Below, piece after piece: positions 8,530 through 19,521 of a stretch of 64,000 nt of DNA; position 1 is the first letter of the stretch; every line of letters starts with the position of its first letter. Position numbers and translations under genes: made by a program. Below the pieces are notes generated by a model. That model was not told the origin of the DNA and did no database searches. It saw nothing but the letters and a program-made list of their open reading frames with translations. This stretch comes from Nitratireductor sp. GISD-1A_MAKvit (lineage in GTDB: Bacteria > Pseudomonadota > Alphaproteobacteria > Rhizobiales > Rhizobiaceae): NCBI RefSeq assembly GCF_040819555.1, contig NZ_CP161920.1, forward strand, positions 1,673,001 through 1,737,000, in the 5' to 3' direction.

Positions 8530-9126
8530 TCAGTCGAGCTGGGAGACGCCGCTCACAAGCAGATGAGTCGCGAGCCTTGCATAGTCCTGCCTCGAGATGC
8601 CGCGATCCTCGCGAAACCACATGTAGAACCAGTTGAGCATGCCGAAAAGGCTCATGGTGACCGGTTTCAAAAGCGGCCTGTTGTCAAAGGCCGCGGGATT
8701 AACCTGACGCACCGCCTCGGCGAAGATCGCCACCAATTGCCGCTCCAGCGCCTTCAGCTGTTCCTGTTGTGCCTCGGGGAGAAGCTGGAGGCCGGCAAGC
8801 TGAACGCGGTGCTCGTTGTCGGCGTCGCGATAGGCCTCGAGCAGGGCCATCACCAGCCGTTCGAGCCGTGCATGGGGCTCGGCCCCCGGATCATTCGCCT
8901 CTTCCACCGCCTCCACCAGTTCCTGAAGATGCGTTTCGATGATGTCGAAGAGCAGCGCTTCCTTGGAGGCGTAGTAATGGTAGAGGAGCGCCTTGGAGAC
9001 CCCCAGTTCGGTCGCTAGCTGGTTCATCGAGGCGCGGTCATAGCCGTCACGTGCGAAAATGCGCGCAGCGCCATGCAGCATGGCATCGCGCTTGTCGTCA
9101 TAGTCCTTGGCGCGGGTGCGGGCCAT
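8530..9126 (-). CDS. TetR/AcrR-family regulator in the phenylacetate cluster
   Basis: 198 residues from the ATG at 9126 (MARTRAKDYDDKRDAML); upstream in-frame codons would overlap paaK. The N-terminal HTH (ARIFARDGYDRASMNQLATELGVSKALLYHYYASKEALL) is a standard TetR domain. The C-terminal ligand domain resembles the TetR proteins often linked to paa genes (PaaR type). It lies 43 bases after paaK, in the same unit. The perfect palindrome ACCGACC/GGTCGGT at 10990 in front of this unit is of the size and symmetry TetR dimers use and is its likely operator. The ligand is inferred to be a phenylacetate-pathway CoA ester. Confidence 0.82.
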   Translation of the reverse strand: MARTRAKDYDDKRDAMLHGAARIFARDGYDRASMNQLATELGVSKALLYHYYASKEALLFDIIETHLQELVEAVEEANDPGAEPHARLERLVMALLEAYRDADNEHRVQLAGLQLLPEAQQEQLKALERQLVAIFAEAVRQVNPAAFDNRPLLKPVTMSLFGMLNWFYMWFREDRGISRQDYARLATHLLVSGVSQLD

Positions 9127-9169
9127 TAGAATCCCTTGAAACGTGGATGTGTCGGAATGACCGGCAAAG

Positions 9170-10480
9170 TCACTGTTTTGCTCGTTTGTCAATAATCCGC
9201 ACGGCCTTGCCCTGGCTGCGGGCCACGCTGCCGGGATCGGCCGCGTGGACACGCACCGTCACGCCGACCACATCCTTGATGCGATCGCCGAGCTGGCGAC
9301 AGGCGGCAAGGCGAACATCCTCTTCTGCTTCAAGCGAGGCCATCTCCACATGGATCGTCATCGCGTCCATGCGGCCTTCCTGCGTGAGCTCGATCTGGAA
9401 ATGCGGTGCGAGACCGTCGATCGTGAGGATCTGTTCCTCGATCTGGGTAGGGAACACGTTCACCCCACGAAGGATCATCATGTCGTCGGAGCGTCCGGTG
9501 ATCTTTTCCATGCGGCGCATGGAGCGCGCCGTACCCGGCAGCAGTCGTGTCAGATCGCGGGTGCGGTAGCGCACGATGGGGAAGGCCTCCTTGGTGAGCG
9601 AGGTGAACACGAGTTCGCCCATTTCGCCGTCCGGCAGCACTTCGCCCGTCTCGGGATTGATGATTTCAGGGTAGAAGTGGTCTTCCCAGATGTGCAGCCC
9701 GTCCTTGGTCTCCACGCATTCATTGGCCACGCCCGGGCCCATGACCTCGGACAGGCCGTAAATGTCGACGGCATGCATGTCGAATGCGTCTTCGATTTCG
9801 GCGCGCATGGCGTTGGTCCACGGCTCGGCGCCAAAAATTCCCACCTGCAGCGGGCTCTTGCGCGGGTCCAGCCCCTGTGCCCGGTATTCATCCAAGATCG
9901 AGAGCATGTAGGAGGGCGTGACCATAATGGTCTGCGCCTGAAAATCCTCGATCAGGGTGACCTGGCGTGCCGTCATGCCACCGGAGGCCGGCACAACCGT
10001 TGCGCCCAGTCGTTCCGCGCCATAATGCGCGCCAAGCCCGCCGGTGAATAACCCGTATCCATAGGCCACATGCACGACATCGCCGGGTCGTGTGCCAGAT
10101 GCGCGGATCGAGCGCGCCATGACTTCCGCCCAGGTGTCGATGTCCTTTTCCGTATAGCCCACCACGGTCGGTTTGCCGGTGGTTCCGGACGAAGCATGAA
10201 TGCGCACCACCTTTTCGCGCGGCACGGCGAACATGCCGAAGGGATAATTGTCTCGCAGGTCCGTTTTGACGGTGAAGGGGAATTTCGAGAGATCGGATAG
10301 CTCTTTCAGATCGTCGGGGTGAACCCCGGCAGCGTCAAAGCTCTTCCTGTAGTGCGGCACATTCTCATAGGCATGGTTCAACGACCATTTGAGGCGCACG
10401 AGCTGCAGAGCCCGGATTTCATCGCGTGAGGCGATCTCGATGGGATCCAGCTCTTCTTTTCTTGGCGTCAGATCTTTCAT
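9170..10480 (-). CDS. paaK: Phenylacetate-CoA ligase
   Basis: 436 residues, the normal PaaK length. The adenylate-forming P-loop motif SSGTTGKPTVVGYT lies near residue 96, followed by YGLSEVMGPGVANEC and the hinge/lid region RSDDMMILRGVNVFPTQIE. The enzyme activates phenylacetate to phenylacetyl-CoA with ATP, the entry step of the pathway. The ATG at 10480 follows GGGAGAGAC. It overlaps the observed end of paaI by 62 bases, but with the probable extra base in paaI removed the two genes no longer overlap and paaI stops 18 bases before this ATG. Confidence 0.94.
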   Translation of the reverse strand: MKDLTPRKEELDPIEIASRDEIRALQLVRLKWSLNHAYENVPHYRKSFDAAGVHPDDLKELSDLSKFPFTVKTDLRDNYPFGMFAVPREKVVRIHASSGTTGKPTVVGYTEKDIDTWAEVMARSIRASGTRPGDVVHVAYGYGLFTGGLGAHYGAERLGATVVPASGGMTARQVTLIEDFQAQTIMVTPSYMLSILDEYRAQGLDPRKSPLQVGIFGAEPWTNAMRAEIEDAFDMHAVDIYGLSEVMGPGVANECVETKDGLHIWEDHFYPEIINPETGEVLPDGEMGELVFTSLTKEAFPIVRYRTRDLTRLLPGTARSMRRMEKITGRSDDMMILRGVNVFPTQIEEQILTIDGLAPHFQIELTQEGRMDAMTIHVEMASLEAEEDVRLAACRQLGDRIKDVVGVTVRVHAADPGSVARSQGKAVRIIDKRAKQ

Positions 10481-10946
10481 GTCTCTCTCCCGAACCTCTC
10501 AGGGCCTCCACCGAAAAATGCGTTCCGCTGATCACGCGGGAATTGCCACGAAATTCCGCGATCAGCCTGCCGTTCTGATTTTCAACCCGCACATCATAAA
10601 TCCCGGAACGGCCGAACCGCGCAACCTCCCGAGCGACCGCCTTGAGCCGGTCGCCGAGCGCGCCGGGCGCCACGAAAGTAATGGAATTGTGTTGTGCGAC
10701 AGCGATCTGGTTGTAGGAGTTGCAGGCAAAGGCAAAGGCCGAATCCGCCAGCGTGAAGATGTAGCCGCCATGGCAGATGTCGTGACCGTTGGTGTGGTGT
10801 TTCTCCACCGTCATGGAAAGGGTGGCGCTGCCCGGGCCCACTGCATCGAGGCTGCATCCCAGCCATTTGGACGCATCGTCGCGCGCCCACATCGCCTGTG
10901 CGCTGCGCTCTGCGATCTCCTGTGGAGACAGTTGCATTTGTGACAT
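10419..10946 (-). CDS. paaI: Hydroxyphenylacetyl-CoA thioesterase PaaI (C-terminus probably altered by a one-base frameshift)
   Basis: The hotdog-fold core has the PaaI signature GHDICHGGYIFTLADSAFAFACNSY and the acyl-CoA region NSITFVAPGALGDRL. PaaI removes CoA from dead-end ring-hydroxylated phenylacetyl-CoA esters. As read, the protein has 175 residues and runs 62 bases into paaK with a basic, unfamiliar tail after GTHFSVEA. Removing one base from GGG at 10502-10504 (context CAGGGCC) makes the next codon a TGA at 10499-10501. That gives 148 residues, a typical PaaI length, with a clean gap to paaK. I think the shorter form is the real protein. Confidence 0.88.
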   Translation of the reverse strand: MSQMQLSPQEIAERSAQAMWARDDASKWLGCSLDAVGPGSATLSMTVEKHHTNGHDICHGGYIFTLADSAFAFACNSYNQIAVAQHNSITFVAPGALGDRLKAVAREVARFGRSGIYDVRVENQNGRLIAEFRGNSRVISGTHFSVEALRGSGERHERSDAKKRRAGSHRDRLTR

Positions 10947-10989
10947 TTAGGCTCCTCCCGAGGCCGTCATTGCAATCAGACTTGCATAA

Positions 10990-11003
10990 ACCGACCGGTC
11001 GGT
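10990..11003. promoter_or_regulatory. Palindromic operator between paaI and the P450 gene (probable TetR site)
   Basis: ACCGACC directly abuts its complement GGTCGGT, a perfect 14-base palindrome in the 106-base divergent region between paaI (minus) and the P450 gene (plus). Size and symmetry suit a TetR-family dimer, and a tetR gene lies in the unit controlled from here. It would regulate both directions. No second copy was seen before paaA. Confidence 0.65.
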
Positions 11004-11052
11004 CAATAATACTGTTGTAAGGAGGCGGCGGCGCCGCTTCCGGGAGGAGAGC

Positions 11053-12291
11053 ATGACGAAAACGGCGCAAGACTTTGCGAAGCAAAGCCGGAAACTGGCG
11101 AAAGAGTTCGAATTGACGGCGCTGCCCGCGAGCTTCGTGGATGATCCGTTTCCGGTCTATCACGCGCTTCTGGAGCATGCGCCTTTGAAGCGCTTTGCCG
11201 ACGGCTCCGTGATGCTGTCGCGCTATGCCGATCTTGATCGCGTGTATCGAGACACAAAAACCTTTTCATCCGACAAGAAGGCCGAGTTCCTGCCGAAATT
11301 CGGAGACACGCCGCTTTACGAGCATCACACGACAAGCCTCGTCTTCAACGATCCGCCGCTACACACGCGGGTGCGCAAGATCATGATGGGCGCGCTTACG
11401 CCGCGCGCGCTGGCAGCGCTCGAGCCGGGCCTGATCACGCTGGTCGACGGCCTGCTTGAGCGTATGGAAGAGAAGGGCGAAGTCGATCTCATTGAGGATT
11501 TCGCCGCCGCGATCCCGGTCGAGGTGATTGGAAATCTGTTCGATATTCCCCATGAGGAGCGCGAGCCGCTGCGTGACTGGTCGCTCGCCATTCTTGGTGC
11601 TCTGGAACCGGTTCTCACCGACGAACAGCTTAAATGGGGCAACACCTCCGTCACCGATTTCAAGGCGTTCCTGAAGGACATCGCCGATGACCGGCGCCGC
11701 AATCCCGGTGATCCGGCGACAGACGTCCTGACACGTCTCATCAATGGCAATGAGGGCGAAGAGCTCTCCGAAGTGGAGCTTCTGCAGAACTGCATCTTCA
11801 TCCTCAACGCCGGGCACGAGACGACCACGAACCTGATTGGCAACGCCCTTTACGAGCTGTTGCAGTGGCCTGAGGAGAAGGCGCGGCTTGAAGCCGACCC
11901 GGACCTGATCGCGACGGCCGTCGATGAGTTCCTGCGCTTCCAGAGCCCCAACCAGCTTGGCAACCGCATGGCTGTCGAGCCGGTGGAGTTCCATGGCGAA
12001 ACCGTGGAGCCTGGCACACCGATCCATCTATGCATTGGTGCGGCCAATCGCGACCCGCGTCAATTCGCCGATCCGGATCGGCTTGATGTGGGGCGCAGGC
12101 CCAACAGGCATCTGGCCTTTGCCGGTGGTCCTCATCTGTGCGCGGGCTTCTCGCTTGCACGCATGGAAGGACGCATCGGCATTTCGCATTTTCTCAAACG
12201 TTTCCCCGACTACCGGATGACGGGCGAGTCGGAACGCACCGGACGTGTGCGCTTTCGCGGCTTCTCCCGGCTGCCGGCGCGGGTGCGCTGA
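11053..12291 (+). CDS. Cytochrome P450
   Basis: 412 residues. The I-helix oxygen-activation motif AGHETTTN and the heme-cysteine loop FAGGPHLCAGFSLARMEG (about 12117) establish a P450. The K-helix region (AVDEFLRFQSPNQLGNR) has R for W/S pairs as in soluble bacterial class I enzymes. There is no N-terminal membrane anchor. RBS GGAGGAG precedes the ATG. It is 18 bases before paaZ, and both face paaI-paaK across the palindromic operator, so it is probably induced with the phenylacetate genes. Its substrate is unknown; it may feed an aromatic compound into the pathway. No ferredoxin or reductase partner is adjacent; PaaE at 38.3 kb is the nearest reductase-ferredoxin protein. Confidence 0.9.
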   Translation: MTKTAQDFAKQSRKLAKEFELTALPASFVDDPFPVYHALLEHAPLKRFADGSVMLSRYADLDRVYRDTKTFSSDKKAEFLPKFGDTPLYEHHTTSLVFNDPPLHTRVRKIMMGALTPRALAALEPGLITLVDGLLERMEEKGEVDLIEDFAAAIPVEVIGNLFDIPHEEREPLRDWSLAILGALEPVLTDEQLKWGNTSVTDFKAFLKDIADDRRRNPGDPATDVLTRLINGNEGEELSEVELLQNCIFILNAGHETTTNLIGNALYELLQWPEEKARLEADPDLIATAVDEFLRFQSPNQLGNRMAVEPVEFHGETVEPGTPIHLCIGAANRDPRQFADPDRLDVGRRPNRHLAFAGGPHLCAGFSLARMEGRIGISHFLKRFPDYRMTGESERTGRVRFRGFSRLPARVR

Positions 12292-12309
12292 TCAATAAAG
12301 GAGTTTTCC

Positions 12310-14340
12310 ATGAGCGTGATGCGGCTTGAAAGCTATGCGGCAGGGGCGTGGGTTGCGCCCTCGGGCGATCTCAAACCCCTGCGGAGTGCGGTCACTGGCG
12401 ATGTCGTTGCCGAGCTTGGTTCGCAGAAGATGGATTTCGCCCGCATGGCCGATCATGCCCGCCAGGTGGGCGGGCCGGCGCTGCGCGCGATGACGTTCCA
12501 CGACCGGGCCTTCGCCATCAAGGCGCTGGCGCAGTATCTGAACGACCGCCGCGACGCGCTCTACGAGCTTTCCTATGAGACCGGCGCGACCAAGCCCGAC
12601 TCGATGATCGACATCGATGGCGGCATCGGTACGCTGTTCGTCTACTCCTCCAAGGCGAGGCGCGAGCTGCCCGACGATCAGGTCTATGTGGATGGCGCGC
12701 TGGAGCAGCTTTCACGCTCCGGAAACTTCGTCGGCCAGCATGTGGCGACCCCGCTTCAGGGCGTGGCCGTTCACATCAATGCCTTCAACTTCCCCGTCTG
12801 GGGCATGCTGGAAAAGCTTGCGCCGACACTGATTGCCGGCGTTCCGGCCATCGTCAAGCCGGCCTCCGCCACCGCGTGGCTTGCCGAGGCCTGTTTTCGC
12901 ATGATCGTGGAATCGGGCCTCTTTCCGGAAGGCGCGGTGCAGTTCATCGCCGGCTCCACCGGAGACCTGCTCGACCGTCTGACCGGACAGGACGTGGTGT
13001 CCTTCACCGGTTCGGCTTCCACCGCATCCATGCTTCGCGCCAATCCGAAGATCATCGGCAACTCCGTGCGCTTCGTGGCCGAGCAGGATTCGCTCAATGC
13101 CTCGGTGCTTGGGCCGGATGCAGCGCCCGGAACGCCTGAATTCGATGCCTTCATCAAGGAAGTGCACCGCGAGATGACGGCCAAGGCCGGCCAGAAATGC
13201 ACCGCCGTGCGCCGTATTTTCGTGCCCGACGCGCACCGCGACGCGGTTACCGACGCGCTCATCGCCCGGCTTGAGAAGACCGTGGTCGGCAATCCGCGCA
13301 GCGAAGGCGTGCGGATGGGCGCGCTCGCAAGCCTCGCCCAGCGCGACGATGTTCTTGAGAAGGCGGGCATTCTCGCCACCGAGGCACGCCGTGTCTTTGG
13401 CGATCCGGATGCCTTTTCGGTCACCGATGCCGATGCCGCCGCGGGTGCATTTGTGCCGCCCATGCTGTTTTCCTGCGACGATCCCGATGGCGCTCAGAAG
13501 CTGCATTCGGTCGAGGCGTTTGGTCCTGTGTCCACCATCATGCCCTACCGCGATCTCGGCCATGCGCTGAAACTCGCCAATCGCGGCGAGGGCTCGCTCG
13601 TCGCCTCGGTCTTCACGCATGATCCGGCGGTTGCCCGTCAGGCGGTGCTGGAGGCGGGCGCATTCCACGGCCGGCTCTATTTCGCCAACCGCGACACCGG
13701 CAAGGAGGCAACCGGCCACGGATCGCCGCTGCCGCACATGGTGCATGGCGGTCCCGGTCGCGCCGGCGGCGGTGAAGAGCTTGGCGGGGTGCGTGGCGTG
13801 ATGCACTACATGCAGCGCACCGCGATCCAGGCGAGTCCCGACCTGATCGCCGGCATCACCAATCGCTATGTGGCGGGCGCCTCGACCGAAGAGAAAGAGC
13901 CGCACCCCTTCCGCCTGACCTTTGGCGAACTGGAGCCGGGCCGTACGCTCTGGGCCGGCCCACGCGAGGTGACGCTGGCGGACATCGAGCATTTTGCCGA
14001 GTTCACCGGCGATACGTTCTACGCGCATATGGACGAGAAGGCGGCTGCCGCCAATCCGTTCTTCCCCGGCCGCGTCGCCCATGGCTATCTCATCCTGTCC
14101 TTTGCGGCAGGCATGTTCGTTGAGCCGGCGCCGGGCCCGGTTCTCGCCAATTACGGCCTCGACAATCTGCGCTTCATGAAGCCGGTTTCGCCCGGCGACA
14201 CGCTGAAAGTGCGCCTCACGGTCAAGCAGAAGACGCGCCGCAAGGACGAGTATGGTGAGGTGCGCTGGGATGTCGGCGTTTACAATCAGGAAGGCGAGCA
14301 GGTTGCCGCCTACGAGCTCCTGACAATGAACGCCCTGTAG
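12310..14340 (+). CDS. paaZ: Bifunctional oxepin-CoA hydrolase / 3-oxo-5,6-dehydrosuberyl-CoA semialdehyde dehydrogenase
   Basis: 676 residues, matching PaaZ. The N-terminal about 520 residues are an aldehyde dehydrogenase with the glutamate in VAEQDSLN and the catalytic cysteine in [12 protein letters not shown]. The C-terminal about 140 residues are a MaoC-type R-hydratase ([21 protein letters not shown], then [17 protein letters not shown]). In this family the hydratase opens the oxepin ring and the dehydrogenase oxidises the resulting aldehyde, the step after the PaaABCE epoxidation and PaaG isomerisation. RBS AAGGAG precedes the ATG. Downstream is a strong inverted repeat. The paaG partner is not in the window. 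Confidence 0.94.
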   Translation: MSVMRLESYAAGAWVAPSGDLKPLRSAVTGDVVAELGSQKMDFARMADHARQVGGPALRAMTFHDRAFAIKALAQYLNDRRDALYELSYETGATKPDSMIDIDGGIGTLFVYSSKARRELPDDQVYVDGALEQLSRSGNFVGQHVATPLQGVAVHINAFNFPVWGMLEKLAPTLIAGVPAIVKPASATAWLAEACFRMIVESGLFPEGAVQFIAGSTGDLLDRLTGQDVVSFTGSASTASMLRANPKIIGNSVRFVAEQDSLNASVLGPDAAPGTPEFDAFIKEVHREMTAKAGQKCTAVRRIFVPDAHRDAVTDALIARLEKTVVGNPRSEGVRMGALASLAQRDDVLEKAGILATEARRVFGDPDAFSVTDADAAAGAFVPPMLFSCDDPDGAQKLHSVEAFGPVSTIMPYRDLGHALKLANRGEGSLVASVFTHDPAVARQAVLEAGAFHGRLYFANRDTGKEATGHGSPLPHMVHGGPGRAGGGEELGGVRGVMHYMQRTAIQASPDLIAGITNRYVAGASTEEKEPHPFRLTFGELEPGRTLWAGPREVTLADIEHFAEFTGDTFYAHMDEKAAAANPFFPGRVAHGYLILSFAAGMFVEPAPGPVLANYGLDNLRFMKPVSPGDTLKVRLTVKQKTRRKDEYGEVRWDVGVYNQEGEQVAAYELLTMNAL

Positions 14341-14378
14341 CTCCTGTAGCGGTTTGGCATTTGGACGGCACGGCGCTG

Positions 14379-14436
14379 CCCCTCAACCTTGCCCTCTCCC
14401 CGCGTGTGGGGGGGGGGAGAGGGCAAGGTTGAGGGG
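14379..14436. terminator. 23-base perfect inverted repeat between convergent paaZ and pcaB
   Basis: Left arm 14379-14401 (CCCCTCAACC...CTCTCCCC) is fully complementary to the right arm 14414-14436. The loop includes part of a ten-G run (14408-14417), itself a place where base count may be unreliable. It lies between two convergent operons, so a bidirectional terminator is likely. The core CTCTCCCC/GGGGAGAG and the CCCCTCA flank link it to the hairpins at 22.4 and 39.4 kb, suggesting a dispersed repeat family. Confidence 0.7.
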
Positions 14437-14447
14437 CGAGCGCCCCG

Positions 14448-15512
14448 CTAAACGCTCCTGGCCCTGAACGTCAGCCCGTCCACCAGGTCCGCTGCCTTGA
14501 GCAGTGCTGCACCCGTTGCGACAATCATCTGCGGCAGAAGCATCCATTCCAGCGTCCATGCCGCACCCGAGCGTTCGTTTTCATGCACCAGCGCCTGATG
14601 CATTCCGCTCACAAGCGCCCCGTTGAAGCGCGCAAGCGTCACCAGCGCTTCGGCGGCGACCGGGTTTTTCTTGTGCGGCATGGCGGAAGAGCCGCCGCCG
14701 GTCGCCAGTTCGACCTCGCCAATTTCACTCTGTGCCGCCAGAGCAATGTCCTGCCCCATCTTGCCGAGACTTCCGCTGATGAGCGATAGGACGGAGGCAA
14801 GGGCGACAATCCCGTCACGCTCACTGTGACGCGGGTGTTCGGGCAGAGCGAGCTCAAGTCTTGCAGCAAGCCGGCCCGCAACAGCCTCGCCCTTGTGGCC
14901 AAGCCTGTCGAGTGTCCCTGCTGCTCCGCCGAAATGCAGCACCGCAATCTCGTCCCGAACGGCAGCCAGCTTTTTCGTATGACGCATGAGCGGTCCGCTC
15001 CACGAGCGGATCTTGCGGGCAGCCGGGACGGGGATGGCAGCCTGCATGCGCGTGTGCGCCATGACGTCGATCTGACCGTCGCGTTCTTCCAGAGCTTCGA
15101 GGGACTGGAGGAGCCCGTCCAGCCTTCGCTCGAGAATTTCAATCGCTTCACGGGCACGGAGAGCAAAGCCGGTGTCGATCACATCCTGGCTTGTTGCACC
15201 GAAATGCAGGTGCGGACGCGTCGTTTCGGATAGGGTGGCCCGGATCTGCGATACAAGGGAGGGGATCACGACCCCGTCTTGGTTGATGCCCGCCTTCAAT
15301 GCCCTGATCTCGGGGCTGAAGGTATCGAGCGAAGTGGCGATTTCTCTTGCGGCCTCGCGCGGGATGACATTTTCGTCCGCTCCCGCAAGAGCAAGCTCCG
15401 CCTCAAAATGCAGCATAGCCTCGATTTCCGCCTGCGCCGAAAAGAGCGCCGCCAATTCCTCATCGCCGAGGAGCCCGGAGAGTATGGGGTGGTCGAAGGC
15501 GGAGATGGTCAT
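14448..15512 (-). CDS. pcaB: 3-carboxy-cis,cis-muconate cycloisomerase
   Basis: 354 residues of the fumarase/aspartase superfamily. The signature loop GGGSSAMPHKKNP, the segment HFGATSQDVIDTGFAL and the HTRMQAAIPV stretch are those of PcaB. It converts 3-carboxy-cis,cis-muconate to 4-carboxymuconolactone, the step between PcaHG and PcaC. It is last in the unit pobA-pcaC-pcaH-pcaG-pcaB, 46 bases after the pcaG stop, and ends facing the inverted repeat at 14379. Confidence 0.93.
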   Translation of the reverse strand: MTISAFDHPILSGLLGDEELAALFSAQAEIEAMLHFEAELALAGADENVIPREAAREIATSLDTFSPEIRALKAGINQDGVVIPSLVSQIRATLSETTRPHLHFGATSQDVIDTGFALRAREAIEILERRLDGLLQSLEALEERDGQIDVMAHTRMQAAIPVPAARKIRSWSGPLMRHTKKLAAVRDEIAVLHFGGAAGTLDRLGHKGEAVAGRLAARLELALPEHPRHSERDGIVALASVLSLISGSLGKMGQDIALAAQSEIGEVELATGGGSSAMPHKKNPVAAEALVTLARFNGALVSGMHQALVHENERSGAAWTLEWMLLPQMIVATGAALLKAADLVDGLTFRARSV

Positions 15513-15558
15513 GGGTTTCTCGTGCCTGATTGACGCTCGAAGAATCGATTATGGCCGA

Positions 15559-16173
15559 TCATATGTCGAAAAACACTGTTTCCCGTTCACCCTGGAGATG
15601 GATGTCGAAGAGATAATGCGCGCCTTCCTTCCGTGCGATCAGGGTCTCGACCCTGTTCTGATGTTCGAGGCGCGTCAGCACCGGGTCTTCGGCGTTGGCC
15701 GCTTCCTCGTCACCGAAGTAAAGGCGTGTCGCCAGCCCCAGATTGATGCCGCGGGCGACAATCCAGAGGCTGATATGCGGGGCCATCAGTCGCCCGTCGG
15801 GAAAGGGGACGCGGCCGGGCTTGATGGTCTCGATTGCGATCTCGCCGGTGTCCATGTCGGATGGAAAACGTCCCCATCCATTAAAATTCGGGTCGGCTTT
15901 GCCTCGTGTTTCGGAAGGTGAATTGTAGAGACCATCGGCATCCGCCTGCCATGTTTCCACCAAAGCGTCCCTGAGCGCCAATCCCGTTCCATCGAAAATA
16001 CGCATCTTGACGGTGATGCGTTCGCCCCGCGCTTTCGCATCCACCGGCCCGGAACCCAGATCATGAGGGTAGACGCCCGCGATGCCACCGAAATTCGGCG
16101 TCAGGCCGATATGCACATAGGGGCCTGCGGTCTGCGAAGCAGTTTCCTTCAGGCGCCCGAGTTCCTGAGGCAT
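15559..16173 (-). CDS. pcaG: Protocatechuate 3,4-dioxygenase, alpha subunit
   Basis: 204 residues. The core GPYVHIGLTPNF, the DALVETWQADADG strand pair and the C-terminal FDIHLQGERETVFFDI match PcaG. It pairs with PcaH to form the intradiol ring-cleaving, non-heme iron dioxygenase; as usual for the alpha subunit, the iron ligands are supplied by PcaH. The ATG at 16173 overlaps the pcaH stop by one base (TGATG), which suggests translational coupling. Confidence 0.94.
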   Translation of the reverse strand: MPQELGRLKETASQTAGPYVHIGLTPNFGGIAGVYPHDLGSGPVDAKARGERITVKMRIFDGTGLALRDALVETWQADADGLYNSPSETRGKADPNFNGWGRFPSDMDTGEIAIETIKPGRVPFPDGRLMAPHISLWIVARGINLGLATRLYFGDEEAANAEDPVLTRLEHQNRVETLIARKEGAHYLFDIHLQGERETVFFDI

Positions 16174-16913
16174 CAATTTCCCTCCATGCGATTTTCGAAC
16201 ATGGTCGAACGCCGACCGCGCAGCACGATATTGAATTTGTAGGCGCGCGCGTCCATCGGCACCGCTGCCTCCATGTCCAGCGCGGCGATCAGACCCTCCA
16301 CGGCCTGACGGTCCGGTATGGTGGTTACGATCGGGCAGCGCCAGATCATCGGGTCACCCTCGAAATACATCTGTGTGATCAGACGCTGGACGAAACCATC
16401 GCCGAAAACGGAAAAATGGATGTGCGCGGGGCGCCAGTCATTGATGCCGTTTGGCCAGGGGTATGCGCCGGGCATGATCGTGCGGAAAAAATAATTTCCG
16501 TTTGTATCGGTGATGGTGCGTCCGCAACCGCCGAAATTCGGATCGAGCGGTGCCAGATAACCGTCCTTTTTGTGCCGGTATCGCCCGCCGGCATTGGCTT
16601 GCCAGAACTCGACCAGCACGTTGGGCACGGGCCGGGCATTCTCGTCGAGCACCTGTCCGTAGACGATGATCCGCGAGCCGATGGCGCTTTCGCCGGGGGC
16701 GGCGAAGTTTACTGTCAGATCATTGTCCAGCGCGCCGAGAATGTCGTGTCCGAAGACGGGCCCCGTCACCTCCGAAAGCGTGTGCGGGAAGGAGACCGGT
16801 GCCCTCCGCGGCGAGCGGGCAACGGATGTCTTGTAAAGCGGGGTCAGGGCAGGCGGATGCCAGCCGCGGTCCCGCTGGAAGAAGCATTCTGCATTGTGCT
16901 GTTCGTTCTTCAT
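16173..16913 (-). CDS. pcaH: Protocatechuate 3,4-dioxygenase, beta subunit
   Basis: 246 residues. [53 protein letters not shown] and the [18 protein letters not shown] stretch supply the Tyr/His ligands expected for the ferric centre (Tyr in GRYRHK, Tyr in AYPW, His-x-His in HIHF). The enzyme cleaves protocatechuate between the hydroxyls to 3-carboxy-cis,cis-muconate. Its ATG overlaps the pcaC stop by 4 bases (ATGA), and pcaG overlaps its own stop, so pcaC-H-G are tightly coupled. Confidence 0.95.
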   Translation of the reverse strand: MKNEQHNAECFFQRDRGWHPPALTPLYKTSVARSPRRAPVSFPHTLSEVTGPVFGHDILGALDNDLTVNFAAPGESAIGSRIIVYGQVLDENARPVPNVLVEFWQANAGGRYRHKKDGYLAPLDPNFGGCGRTITDTNGNYFFRTIMPGAYPWPNGINDWRPAHIHFSVFGDGFVQRLITQMYFEGDPMIWRCPIVTTIPDRQAVEGLIAALDMEAAVPMDARAYKFNIVLRGRRSTMFENRMEGN

Positions 16914-17309
16914 GCCTTACCCTCGTCCATCTGCGCAAGTGTCTGCTTGACGATCTTGATCGCGTGATTGGCCGCCGGCACGCCGGCATAGATGGCGACG
17001 TGGAGCATGGCTTCGCGCAGGTCCTCGGCGCTGGCACCCGTGTTGGCGGTGGCGCGCACATGCAGGGCAAGTTCCTCGTCCTGTCCGAGCGCCGCCAGAA
17101 GCGCGATGGTCACCATGGAGCGTTCGCGTTTGCTCCACTCACCGCGCGACCAGACATGGCCCCAGGCCGCTTCGGTGATGAGATCCTGAAAGGGGTCGTC
17201 GAAGGCTGTCCTGCGCGCTTCGGCCCCCGTCCACCCAGGCATCGCCCAGAACGCTGCGCCGGGTTTCCATCCCCTGCCGATGGCGCTCGCTTTTTTCTTT
17301 GTCGGACAT
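16910..17309 (-). pseudogene. pcaC: 4-carboxymuconolactone decarboxylase, frameshifted by one extra base
   Basis: From the ATG at 17309 (MSDKEKSERHRQGMETRRSV...) the frame reads GDAWVD and is then lost. In another frame the body continues as AEARRTAFDDPFQDLITEAA, then RATANTGASAEDLREAMLHVAIY, the classic PcaC core. Removing one base from the five-base run at 17224-17228 (plus-strand CCCCC) joins the two parts into a 132-residue protein, the usual PcaC length. The alternative upstream codons in the body frame give an unrelated N-terminus. It follows pobA by 18 bases. PcaC decarboxylates 4-carboxymuconolactone. I consider it functional in the real organism unless the extra base is confirmed. 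Confidence 0.88.
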
Positions 17310-17327
17310 GGTTTTCTCCCTTGGTCC

Positions 17328-19512
<2,185 letters not shown>

Positions 19513-19521
19513 CTCCAGTCT

